This document shows, one piece after another, positions 17,535 to 25,723 of a DNA stretch of 64,000 bases. Location: positions 1-64,000 of the forward strand of contig NZ_QTPO01000018.1 of the NCBI RefSeq assembly GCF_003853645.1, written 5' to 3'. The notes beneath the pieces were generated by a model that saw only the letters and a program-made list of their open reading frames with translations, was not told the DNA's origin and did no database searches. The stretch comes from Burkholderia sp. Bp9143. GTDB taxonomy: Bacteria; Pseudomonadota; Gammaproteobacteria; Burkholderiales; Burkholderiaceae. Each line of letters opens with the position of its first letter. Within the stretch, counting starts at the first letter, position 1. A program made the position numbers and the translations under genes.

Positions 17535-18563
17535 ATGTCGAAAAAAGTACGGATTTGCGTCTTCGGTGCGGGCCGCATGGGCGAGCGGCACATTGCGAAC
17601 GTCGCGGCGAACGAGCGCGCCGAACTCGCGTACGTCGTCGATACGGATCTGTCCCGTGCGACGGCGCTGGCTGAAAAATATGGTTCACGGGCAGTCGACC
17701 AGCCGTCGGCGGCCTTGTCGGACCCGAGTGTCGACGCGGTCATGATTTCGTCCGCGACGAATACGCACGTCGACCTGATCGTCGCGTCGGCCAAGGCGGG
17801 GAAGGCGATTCTGTGCGAAAAGCCGATCGATCTCGACATGTCGAGGGTCGATATGTGCGCGAAGGCGATCGAGGGCTGCAACGTCCCCATCATGATCGGC
17901 TTCCAGCGCAGATTCGATGCGACGCACCTCGCCGTGAGCGACGCGGTCAGGCGCGGCGAGGTCGGTGACGTCGAGGTCATCTCGATCGTCAGCCGCGATC
18001 CGAGCCCGCCGCCGGCTGCGTACATTGCCGTCTCCGGCGGCCAGTTTCACGACCAGATGATTCACGATTTCGATCTGGCGTTATGGCTGTCGGGCGCGAC
18101 AGGACGCGTCGAAGTCTTCGCGATGGCCAGCAATCTGGTCGATCCCGCGATCGGTGAACTGGGCGATTCCGACACGGCTCAAGTGACGTTGAGATTCGAG
18201 AACGGCGCATTTTGTCGCATCGATTGCAGCCGGCGCGCTGCCTATGGATACGATCAACGGGTGGAAGTGTTCGGGTCGAAGGGCATGGTATGTTCCGCCA
18301 ATCCCAGCCGCACCGCGATCGAGCGATATTCGGCGCACGCCACCTCCGCCCGCGACGTGCTCAACCCGGGCTTCATGGAACGCTATTGGCCAACTTACGC
18401 GGCGGAACTCGATGCGTTCCTGGACGTCGTGTGTGGCACTGCACGCGCTGCGCCCGACTTAGAAAGCGGTCGGCGCGCGCTGCTGCTTGCCGATGCGGCG
18501 CGTGAGTCCAGCAGGGCCGGGCGGATCGTCGTGGTCGACATCGGCTCCGGCGAGCACCGCTGA
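17535..18563 (+). CDS. iolG: Inositol 2-dehydrogenase-like Gfo/Idh oxidoreductase
   Basis: A 342-residue Gfo/Idh/MocA protein. The Rossmann loop is GAGRMGERH (residues 11-19). Lys96 (CEKPID), Asp173 and His177 (FHDQMIHDFD) stand at nearly the same positions as the catalytic Lys97, Asp172 and His176 of Bacillus inositol dehydrogenase. The MIHDFD string is typical of IolG, which oxidises myo-inositol to scyllo-inosose with NAD. It is the last gene of the operon, 13 bp after the lactonase. The true substrate may be another inositol isomer or a methylated inositol. Confidence 0.8.
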   Translation: MSKKVRICVFGAGRMGERHIANVAANERAELAYVVDTDLSRATALAEKYGSRAVDQPSAALSDPSVDAVMISSATNTHVDLIVASAKAGKAILCEKPIDLDMSRVDMCAKAIEGCNVPIMIGFQRRFDATHLAVSDAVRRGEVGDVEVISIVSRDPSPPPAAYIAVSGGQFHDQMIHDFDLALWLSGATGRVEVFAMASNLVDPAIGELGDSDTAQVTLRFENGAFCRIDCSRRAAYGYDQRVEVFGSKGMVCSANPSRTAIERYSAHATSARDVLNPGFMERYWPTYAAELDAFLDVVCGTARAAPDLESGRRALLLADAARESSRAGRIVVVDIGSGEHR

Positions 18564-19001
18564 AGATTCGATCCGATGGTTCCTCCTCCGGCGCGCTTCG
18601 ACGCACCGTGCCGGGGAGGCCCGCGGCGTATTTTTCGACGAGTCAGCACGATGTCGACCGGCTGGCTGGAGTCCCGGGTGCCAGTCGCCGCTCGAGCGGT
18701 CTCGGATGATCGACCGATCCGGATGCCGGCCGTGGAAATGCCTTGATCATCCGATTTCATGGCCGCATGAATTGCCATCTGGCGTCCACCAGTTGGCTCG
18801 CATTGCAGTTGGATCATTCAGTCTTCATCTAATTAAATAGGATGGCTGATAAAAATGACTGAGAGACGCATTGAGGAATTTTCCGATATTGACGGCGAAT
18901 CTCTTCAACGCGTGAACATGGTGGTGGCTTTGAAGTGACTGTAACGGCCCGCTAGAGGCCAGGATGTTGTCAATGGAGATCTTTTCGTTAAGGAAAACGA
19001 A
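18564..19001. other. 438-bp gap between the catabolic operon and the porin gene
   Basis: No convincing coding sequence is visible. The stretch 18820-18860 is AT-rich (taattaaatagg) compared with the surroundings and may belong to the porin promoter, but no well-spaced -35/-10 pair stands out. A ribosome binding site aaggaaaacga precedes the porin start. The region has no clear terminator with a T tract. Confidence 0.4.
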
Positions 19002-20069
19002 ATGTACAGGAAATCGGTGTGTGGCCTCATTTTGTCCGCCGGATTATGCGGCGCTCACGCGCAGAGTAGCGTGACGCTGTACGGGCGGGTTGCTTCCGGA
19101 CTTGATTTCGTCACGAACGTGGCGACGCCAAGCGGTCAATCAAAGACCAACTATCGTTTCGGAAGCAATCAGTACGGGATCAGCTGGTGGGGATTGACGG
19201 GCAAGGAAGATCTTGGCGGCGGGTTGAAAGCGGAATTCAAACTCGAAAGCATGTTCACCGCCGGAACGGGTCAGTTGCCCGGGCAAAGCCTGTTCAACCG
19301 ATACGCGTACGTAGGCCTCGGCAAGGACGGTTGGGGAAGCGTGTGGGCAGGCCAGGTCATGAGTCTGACCGACGAGACCGGATTCTATCTCGACCCGTTC
19401 GGGCAGCAGGCAACGGGTATCGCGAACTTTGCCAAGGGGCGTGCGTGGGGTTCGCGTTCCAATACGTTGACCTATAACTCGCCGAAATGGGCAGGCTTCT
19501 CGTTCCGTCTTCAGAACGGCTTCGGCAACCAGGCCGGAAATTTCCGCGGGAGCCGGCAGTTCAGCGGAAGCGCGGCCTATTCTCTCGGTGACTTCAACGC
19601 ATACGGGGTCTACGAGGAGATCCGCGACGCCAACGGGAAATTCTCGGATCCCTACACCGCATCGCGCGAATACATGATTGGCGGTACCTATCAGTTCGGC
19701 GCGCTGAAGGTTTACACGGGGTATCAGGCGCTGGTCTCATCCGGGCGCGATACGGTCGTCAGTTCGGACAATCCGTCGGGCGCCACGCGGAACGAACAGG
19801 AATGGCTGGGGGCAACCTATCAGGCGAACGCCGCGTTGGCATTCCAGGCAGGGTGGTACCACGGCAACGCGAATCACGGCGGCGGCAGCGGAAACCTCGG
19901 GGTGGTCGGCGCGACGTACAGCCTGTCGAAGCGCACGTTCGTGTATGCGACGTTCGGCGCCATGTTCAATGGCCGGACGTCAAACTTCCCGGTCGAAACG
20001 GCGGATTCCTTGCCGTTGCCGGGGCACAACCAGCAAGGCGGGTACTTCGGCATGATGCACTACTTCTGA
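19002..20069 (+). CDS. Gram-negative porin (OmpC-like, Burkholderia type)
   Basis: A 355-residue outer-membrane porin. A signal peptide (MYRKSVCGLILSAG...CGAHA) precedes the mature start QSSVTLYGRV. The family strings LGGGLKAEFKLES, RYAYVGLG and a C-terminal aromatic residue (MMHYF) are all present, consistent with a 16-stranded barrel. It follows the cyclitol operon on the same strand, so it probably admits the pathway substrate across the outer membrane. Co-regulation cannot be shown because no IclR box was found in front of it. Confidence 0.9.
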   Translation: MYRKSVCGLILSAGLCGAHAQSSVTLYGRVASGLDFVTNVATPSGQSKTNYRFGSNQYGISWWGLTGKEDLGGGLKAEFKLESMFTAGTGQLPGQSLFNRYAYVGLGKDGWGSVWAGQVMSLTDETGFYLDPFGQQATGIANFAKGRAWGSRSNTLTYNSPKWAGFSFRLQNGFGNQAGNFRGSRQFSGSAAYSLGDFNAYGVYEEIRDANGKFSDPYTASREYMIGGTYQFGALKVYTGYQALVSSGRDTVVSSDNPSGATRNEQEWLGATYQANAALAFQAGWYHGNANHGGGSGNLGVVGATYSLSKRTFVYATFGAMFNGRTSNFPVETADSLPLPGHNQQGGYFGMMHYF

Positions 20070-20124
20070 AATGTGACGGAGGCCAGGAGGACGGGCGTGT
20101 CGGTGCCGGTCCTTCATCGGCGGG

Positions 20125-20149
20125 GCGCCCCGTTTTCGCGGGGCGCTTT
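20125..20149 (+). terminator. Rho-independent terminator after the porin gene
   Basis: An 8-bp perfect stem (gcgccccg / cggggcgc) with a ttttcg loop is followed by TTT. It lies 56 bp after the porin stop codon. Confidence 0.6.
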
Positions 20150-20242
20150 GGTCATGCAGGAATCGGACCGGCGGCGAGCGCGCTTATTTTCCGACCTCGA
20201 CGGCACGGCTTCGCGGCAGTCTCCCATGGAGCAAGACAAATC

Positions 20243-20446
20243 ATGAGTAAGCGAATTCTTTTCGAGAACACCCTCGCCCGCCACGTCGCAACCGGCCAGC
20301 CGAGACTTCCTGGCGCGGCGAACGACAGCGCCTCAACGCCCGCGTCCTCGTATGCGAAGCTTCTCGAGGGGCCCGTTTCCAAGATCGCCGGTAACGTACC
20401 CGAGCGCGCAGACGCCACCTCGGTTGCGATATTGGGCTATAACTGA
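20243..20446 (+). CDS. Small hypothetical protein
   Basis: A possible 67-residue product beginning MSKRILFENTLARHV, rich in Ala, Ser and Pro, with no recognised domain, signal peptide or membrane helix. A ggag lies 11 bp upstream of the ATG. It is between the porin terminator and a regulatory-looking palindrome. It could equally be a chance open frame. No function is assigned. Confidence 0.3.
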   Translation: MSKRILFENTLARHVATGQPRLPGAANDSASTPASSYAKLLEGPVSKIAGNVPERADATSVAILGYN

Positions 20447-20618
20447 TGCCTCGCGAGCAGGGTGTCGGGGCTGCTTGCTTCCGGTTGCGCGGTGTCCGGC
20501 AGAAAGTGAGAGAAGCACGCTGTCACGCTTGACGGCCATGGCCGGGGAACGGTGCGCCGCTTCCCGCCCAAGTGCGACCGAATCGGCAAGGCAAAGGGAA
20601 TCGAGTTCGGCGCAAACA

Positions 20619-20652
20619 ATTACAAAACGTAATGAGATGTTATATCATCTCA
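20619..20652. promoter_or_regulatory. Overlapping palindromes, candidate operator (Zur-like?)
   Basis: Two inverted repeats abut in an AT-rich patch: ATTAC-aaaac-GTAAT (20619-20633) and TGAGATG-ttatat-CATCTCA (20633-20652, perfect 7-bp arms). The second has the GATGTTAT half-site look of Zur and related Fur-family boxes. It lies 105 bp upstream of the membrane acyltransferase gene. The identity of the binding protein is a guess. Confidence 0.4.
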
Positions 20653-20757
20653 AAATCGATCGGTCGCGCATATTCTCGTGATTCGTTGCTTTGACTGCCC
20701 AGGTGAGGCCGTTGAACAAGTCCCGATTCGACGTTCTCCACTCCGTACCTTTGCTCA

Positions 20758-21936
20758 ATGTCTCCTCGTTCCATTCCTGTTGCGCTTGTTGCGCCAGCGA
20801 ACGGCGGCGCTCGCTTGATCGCGATCGATGCGCTGCGCGGTCTTGTGATGCTGCTGATGCTCATCGATCACGTTCGCGAAACGTTCTTCCTGCATCGACA
20901 GGTGTCGGATCCGATGGATGCGCTGAGCGTTGATCCGTCGCTGTTCTTCACGCGACTCACGAGCCAGATTTGCGCGCCGGCGTTCGTATTCCTCACCGGC
21001 CTCTCCGCATGGCTGTACGGTCGCGACCGTCCGGTCGCCACCACGACGGCCTTCCTCGTCAAGCGTGGCGCATTCCTGATCTTTCTCGAGCTGTCCTTCG
21101 TGTCCTTTGCGTGGACCGCGGAATTCCCGCCGTCGACGCTCTGGTTGCAGGTCATCTGGGCAATCGGTTTTTCGATGCTCGTACTGGCGGCGCTGTTGCG
21201 CCTGCCACGGGCAGGGCAGTTCGTGCTTGGCGTCGCGATTGTCGCCGGGCACAACCTGCTCGATGGCTTCCGGCTCGAGCCGAACTCGACCGGCTTCGTG
21301 CCGTGGGCAATCCTGCATCAGCGCGCGTTCGTCGATCTGTGGGATGGCATCAAAGCGCGCACCAGCTACCCCGTTCTGCCGTGGATCGGCGTGATCCTGC
21401 TCGGCTACGCGGCCGGCCCATGGTTCGCGCGTGGCGTCGCGCCCGGCGCGCGGGCCCGACGGCTGATCGTGCCTGGCATCGCATTGGTCGCCGCCTATGT
21501 CGGGCTGCGCTGGCTGAACGTGTATGGCGACAAGCCATGGATCGCGACCGGTGACGCGCTACGCACGACGATGAGCTTCCTTGCCGCGACGAAATATCCG
21601 CCGTCGCTGATGTTCCTGCTGCCAACGCTGGGCGCCACGTTGCTGTTGCTCGCATGGTTCGAACGGCGCGACCGTTGCCCTGTCGCGCAGCGGCTCGCGA
21701 TACTCGGTGGCGCGCCGATGTTCTTCTACTTGCTGCACCTGTACGTGCTCAAGGTGCTCTACCTGGTCGCACTCGCGACGTTCGGCGCGAATCAAGGAAA
21801 GTACTTCGGTTTCGATGCGCTATGGGGCATCTGGCTGACCGCGGCGCTTCTGATCGTTCCGCTGTACTGGCCAGCTGCGTGGTTCGCGCGGCTCAAGCAA
21901 GGCCGCAAGGATATCGGATGGCTGAAGTATCTGTGA
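20758..21936 (+). CDS. DUF1624 / heparan-alpha-glucosaminide N-acetyltransferase-like membrane protein
   Basis: A 392-residue polytopic membrane protein with about ten helices. It opens with IAIDALRGLVMLLMLIDHVRE, the hallmark of the DUF1624/HGSNAT_cat family (R-G-x4-M-x3-DH). The DH dipeptide holds the histidine considered catalytic in the eukaryotic acetyltransferase. Bacterial members are thought to transfer acyl groups across the inner membrane onto envelope glycans. The donor and acceptor here are unknown. The ATG has no strong ribosome binding site. The next porin gene overlaps its 3' end by 19 bp, suggesting an operon. Confidence 0.75.
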   Translation: MSPRSIPVALVAPANGGARLIAIDALRGLVMLLMLIDHVRETFFLHRQVSDPMDALSVDPSLFFTRLTSQICAPAFVFLTGLSAWLYGRDRPVATTTAFLVKRGAFLIFLELSFVSFAWTAEFPPSTLWLQVIWAIGFSMLVLAALLRLPRAGQFVLGVAIVAGHNLLDGFRLEPNSTGFVPWAILHQRAFVDLWDGIKARTSYPVLPWIGVILLGYAAGPWFARGVAPGARARRLIVPGIALVAAYVGLRWLNVYGDKPWIATGDALRTTMSFLAATKYPPSLMFLLPTLGATLLLLAWFERRDRCPVAQRLAILGGAPMFFYLLHLYVLKVLYLVALATFGANQGKYFGFDALWGIWLTAALLIVPLYWPAAWFARLKQGRKDIGWLKYL

Positions 21937-23075
21937 GCGTCCGGACGAGCCCGCGTGCCGCGATGCACGCCAGCGTCGCGCTCGCGCTGCTGGCGGTTGA
22001 CGACGCGGGCGCATCGTCGGTCGCGCTTTACGGGATTGTCGACACGAGCGTCGTCTACACACGTGGCAGCGGCACGGCCGGCGGAATCGAACTGCAGAGC
22101 GGCAGCTTGTCCGGTTCGCGTGTTGGCGTGAAGGGCGTCGAGCCGCTGCGCGGTGGTGCGGCGGCGTTGTTCCAGCTTGAGAACGGCTTCAATGCGGTGA
22201 ACGGCCGAGCGAACCAGGGCCGCCGGCTGTTCGGTCGCCAGAGTCATGTGGGTTTGCGCACGTCCGGCGGGCACACACTGATTGCCGGGCGGCTGTACGA
22301 CCCGCTGACCGATCTCGTGCAGCCGCTCCAGGGAGACGGTTATCTCGGCCAGACATTCTCGACACCGGGTGACGTCGACAACGCTGACGCCAGCGCGCGG
22401 TTGAATCACGCATTCAAGTGGTCGAGCCCGCGTACGGCCGGCTGGCAGGCGTCAGCGCTCGTGTCGCTCAACGGTGTGCCGGGCTCGACGGGTTCCGGGC
22501 TTGCGCATGGTGCGGCGGTCGCGTATCGGCGCGGTGCGTTCGCGGCTGCGGCCGGTTATCTGCACGTCGACCTCGGTCATCAGATGCACGGGAAACGCGG
22601 TGAGTCCAGTGCGGATTCACTGTTCAACAGCGCCGTCAATGCCGCCTATGCGTCGGCGGCTTCCGCGCATATCGTCCGCATCGCGGCGCAATACGCGTTG
22701 GGTGCGATGACCTTTGGCGGCTACTACAGTGACGCGCGCTACCGGCCCGATGGGGCATCGCGGTTCGCGCGCACGCAGGTGTTCCGCAACGCCTCCGTTT
22801 ATGGCGTCTGGCAGGCTACGCCGGCACTCATGGCCGTCGTTGCGTTCAACCAGTTGCATGCATCCGGAGATTCGGCGGCGCGTTATCGACAATTGAGCGC
22901 GGGAGCGAGCCTGTTTCTCAGCAAGCGAACCGATCTCTACGCGATGGGCGGTTACGCGCATGCCGATGGCGTGAACGGACGTGGTGCCGCGCAGGCTGTC
23001 ATCGGTGCGACCGGGATCGATGCAAACGGATCGTCCCAGCTCCGGCTGAATGCCGGATTGCGCCATCGCTTCTAG
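21918..23075 (+). CDS. Gram-negative porin, divergent
   Basis: A porin of 385 residues if started at ATG 21918, which overlaps the acyltransferase gene; ATG 21963 (MHASVALALLAVDD) would give 370. A weak signal peptide is followed by SSVALYGIVDTSVVYTRG, then LSGSRVGVKGVEPLRGGAAALFQLENGF and a terminal phenylalanine (LRHRF), all typical of Burkholderia porins. Relative to the other porins in the window it is Ala/Arg-rich and lacks the usual D/G-rich loop L3 pattern. The signal-peptide region is odd (ALLAVDDAGA), so the true start is uncertain. Confidence 0.78.
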   Translation: MAEVSVSVRTSPRAAMHASVALALLAVDDAGASSVALYGIVDTSVVYTRGSGTAGGIELQSGSLSGSRVGVKGVEPLRGGAAALFQLENGFNAVNGRANQGRRLFGRQSHVGLRTSGGHTLIAGRLYDPLTDLVQPLQGDGYLGQTFSTPGDVDNADASARLNHAFKWSSPRTAGWQASALVSLNGVPGSTGSGLAHGAAVAYRRGAFAAAAGYLHVDLGHQMHGKRGESSADSLFNSAVNAAYASAASAHIVRIAAQYALGAMTFGGYYSDARYRPDGASRFARTQVFRNASVYGVWQATPALMAVVAFNQLHASGDSAARYRQLSAGASLFLSKRTDLYAMGGYAHADGVNGRGAAQAVIGATGIDANGSSQLRLNAGLRHRF

Positions 23076-23299
23076 CCGTCCTCGCCATGGTCCGGATGCA
23101 GGCTGCCGCGTTGACCATCGCTCCTGCTGCCGCTCAATTCCGCCCGGTGGCAAGCTGACGGCTGCGGTATCCCCATTGCGGTCCGTTGCCGCTTGAGCTG
23201 ACCGTGGGCAAGCCGTGTTCCGCCGGCATGTATACGCCGGCCGTCTATCCGCGGCGTCGAAATGGATGCGCGGTAGGCGGCCGGTCGTGGAGTCGCACG

Positions 23300-25426
23300 T
23301 CAGTGCGGGATATCGACGATGCCGTTCGCCACCTGGATCGCATTCGCGGCGGGCACGCTCGCGATCGGCGGCAGATTCGCCACGGCGAGCTGCGGCGCCT
23401 GTCCGGGCACGCCGCCACGCGGTGTCGTCCGAACCACTTGCGACGGCGGCAACGGCGTCCCGCGCGTCAGGTGATCCCACATCAGGTTCAGCGCCTGCAG
23501 ATAGTAGTAGTGAACCGGGATGAAGCGCGTATCGAAGCCGGCCACGGACAGGAACGCGTCGAAGTGCTGGCCATTCGTGATTTCATAGAACGACAGCGGG
23601 CTATGCGCACCGTCGGCGATGCTGTTCTGCGCAAGATACGCGCGTGACGCATGGTTGACTGGAACGAGCGCATCGCTGCGGCCCTGCACGATGATGGTCG
23701 GCTTGTTCTGCAATTTGCCCGTCACCCGCACGGCCGAGACGCTGGCCGCCATCGCCGGATTGCCTTGCGCCCACAGCGCGTGCAGGCACGCGGCGCCCGC
23801 GTAGCTCGCGTCACCGGTGGCGAGCCGATGGTCCGTCGCCCCGTTCGTGCCGGCGTTGTAAACGAGATTGATGCCGTTCGTCGGCGGCACGCCGTTGCCC
23901 GTGCCGAAGATGTTGAGCATCGGCGAACTACCGGCAGGTGCCGCCGCTGCGCCCGAGGCATTCGTCGTGCCGAAGCTGAAACCGCACAGGTTGTCGGTGA
24001 CGCTCGAACGCGTATAGGCATTCGCATAGGTGACCGCGACGGCCGGCACGGCCTGCGAATCCCACATCGGTGCCTGCAGGAAATCCGAATCGGTTTCATA
24101 GCCCGCCGCATGCAATTGCGCGAGCGCACTCGAAGCCTGGCTTTGCAGGTCGCTGCCGGAAATGACGCCCGCCGCCGCGAGGGACGAGCAGCGTGCCGCA
24201 CGGATCGCATTCGTGGTGGCGCGCGGCAGCGCGCTCAAATACGGTGCCGTAGCGAGTTCGCTGGCGGCCGCGGCACACGGCTGAAGCAGGTTCGCGAGCG
24301 TCATGTAATCCGCCAGCGGTTTGCCGGCGGAACTGATCGCCGAACCGCCTTCGCGGACCTGCGCGCCCGCGCCCATGTTCACGTTGACCTGCGGTTCGCC
24401 GACGACCACGGCCGTGATCCAGCCTTGCGTGTCCTGCTCGGCGGCAGCGAGCGACGCACCGCCGCCGTTGCTGACCGATGCGGCGATCGTCGCAATGCTG
24501 CCGGGAAGATAGCGGACGCCGCGACGTGCCCCGTCCAGCAGCGGCCCGAATTGCTGGTTGAGTGCCCAATAGGCGAACTGCACGGCCTCGAGCGTGTCCT
24601 TCCCCCAGCTCTGCTCCGGGTTCTGCTGCGAATGCGCATGCTTGAACGCGTAGCGGTTCGGGAAGTCGCGGTTGTATGCCGCGAGTGCCGCTGCACCCAC
24701 GTTGGCGGTGAAGATGCTGCGATGCCCGGCCGATGCGGCGCCGGCGAGTGTCCCGTCGATCAGTGTGACGGTATCGGTCGCGAGTTCGTGCGCGCCGTTC
24801 CCGGTGCCCTTGTCGGTATAAGCGACCGCGCAGGCGCGTTTGAGGCCCCATTCGCCGGCCGCCGAAATCGCGCCGTATACGCCGCGCGAGCCCGACGAGG
24901 TCGCGGTGACGATACAGGGATGGACCGGATCGAACCCGGCGGGCACCTGGACGAGCAGGCTGACGTTTTGCGTGCCGCTGCCGTCGTCGGCGAACGCGAG
25001 ATACTCGGTGCCGGCGATCTTGCCTTCCCCGAGCGTGTCGTTGCCGGCGAGATCGACATTGGGCCCCCAGAAGCGGCCATACCCGCCGTTGGACGACATG
25101 TCGACCAGCGCCCGATAGTTGGACCAGATGGCCAGCCGGCGCAACTCGGCCGCAGTGGGGCTGGCGGCATTCGCGAACGAGGGCGGCGTTGCCGACGCGA
25201 GTCCTGTTTTACCCAGGCCGCCTGTCAGCAGGTCGTCCGCATTGCCGTCGTAGGTCGTGGTTCGAACGTCTCCGGCGACAAAGGCCGGCAATTGATTGGC
25301 CTGCGGCTTGACGGTGTCGTCGCCGTTGCATCCGGCAAGGGCCGTCGTTGCCAGCACGGCGGCGCACATCGTCGTGAATGCGGATACGGGATGGCGTTGC
25401 CGGGTGGTCGCCGTGTCGTGTGTCAT
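23300..25426 (-). CDS. D-(-)-3-hydroxybutyrate oligomer hydrolase (lipoprotein)
   Basis: A 708-residue protein that matches the family hydrolysing 3-hydroxybutyrate oligomers released from PHB. The N-terminus carries a lipobox (ALAGC, Cys33), predicting an outer-membrane or periplasmic lipoprotein. The candidate nucleophile serine lies in SVSNGGGASLAA, and the C-terminal half has RSDALVPVNHASRAY and NGQHFDAFL with probable acid and histidine residues. ATG 25426 is chosen for the lipoprotein signal and an ggaga ribosome binding site; the open frame upstream is not family-like. A candidate sigma-54 promoter lies at 25480-25495. It works with the depolymerase at 27663. Confidence 0.85.
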   Translation of the reverse strand: MTHDTATTRQRHPVSAFTTMCAAVLATTALAGCNGDDTVKPQANQLPAFVAGDVRTTTYDGNADDLLTGGLGKTGLASATPPSFANAASPTAAELRRLAIWSNYRALVDMSSNGGYGRFWGPNVDLAGNDTLGEGKIAGTEYLAFADDGSGTQNVSLLVQVPAGFDPVHPCIVTATSSGSRGVYGAISAAGEWGLKRACAVAYTDKGTGNGAHELATDTVTLIDGTLAGAASAGHRSIFTANVGAAALAAYNRDFPNRYAFKHAHSQQNPEQSWGKDTLEAVQFAYWALNQQFGPLLDGARRGVRYLPGSIATIAASVSNGGGASLAAAEQDTQGWITAVVVGEPQVNVNMGAGAQVREGGSAISSAGKPLADYMTLANLLQPCAAAASELATAPYLSALPRATTNAIRAARCSSLAAAGVISGSDLQSQASSALAQLHAAGYETDSDFLQAPMWDSQAVPAVAVTYANAYTRSSVTDNLCGFSFGTTNASGAAAAPAGSSPMLNIFGTGNGVPPTNGINLVYNAGTNGATDHRLATGDASYAGAACLHALWAQGNPAMAASVSAVRVTGKLQNKPTIIVQGRSDALVPVNHASRAYLAQNSIADGAHSPLSFYEITNGQHFDAFLSVAGFDTRFIPVHYYYLQALNLMWDHLTRGTPLPPSQVVRTTPRGGVPGQAPQLAVANLPPIASVPAANAIQVANGIVDIPH

Positions 25427-25723
25427 GCATGTCTCCGTTCGTCGCATTGTTTGTGTCGGACTTCGTCGACGAGCAGAGGAGCAATATCCGGACCATGGAG
25501 CAACGCCGATCGGTGCCTGGGGCGGATGATCGGCTTGAGAGGGGCAACGCGATGAAGCAGGACAAGAAGGTGTCTCTGGCGGGAGACGCTCTGTCCATGA
25601 ATGGAGACGGATGGCGCACACCGATGCCGTCGCGCGCCATTCCCGCGCATGTCGGCCACTTGGCTCGAGACGGCTCGGCCGGCGTGCGAAACGGCGACGC
25701 AGGACGACGGACGTCGATCGACG
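25427..25723. other. 297-bp gap between oligomer hydrolase and sigma-54 activator genes
   Basis: Apart from the candidate sigma-54 promoter and the ribosome binding site of the oligomer hydrolase gene, nothing can be recognised here. Both flanking genes are on the minus strand. Confidence 0.4.
25480..25495 (-). promoter_or_regulatory. Candidate sigma-54 promoter of the oligomer hydrolase gene
   Basis: On the minus strand the sequence reads TGGTCCGGATATTGCT, with the essential GG and GC exactly 10 bp apart and an intact TTGC. It differs from TGGCACG-N4-TTGCW in the middle of the -24 box. It is 54 bp upstream of the ATG, and a sigma-54-dependent activator gene is the neighbour. Confidence 0.5.

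Noticed and set aside
19802..20242. Upstream extension of the small frame ending at 20446 into the porin gene
   Set aside because: This part is only the second frame of the porin coding sequence and has no protein-like features.
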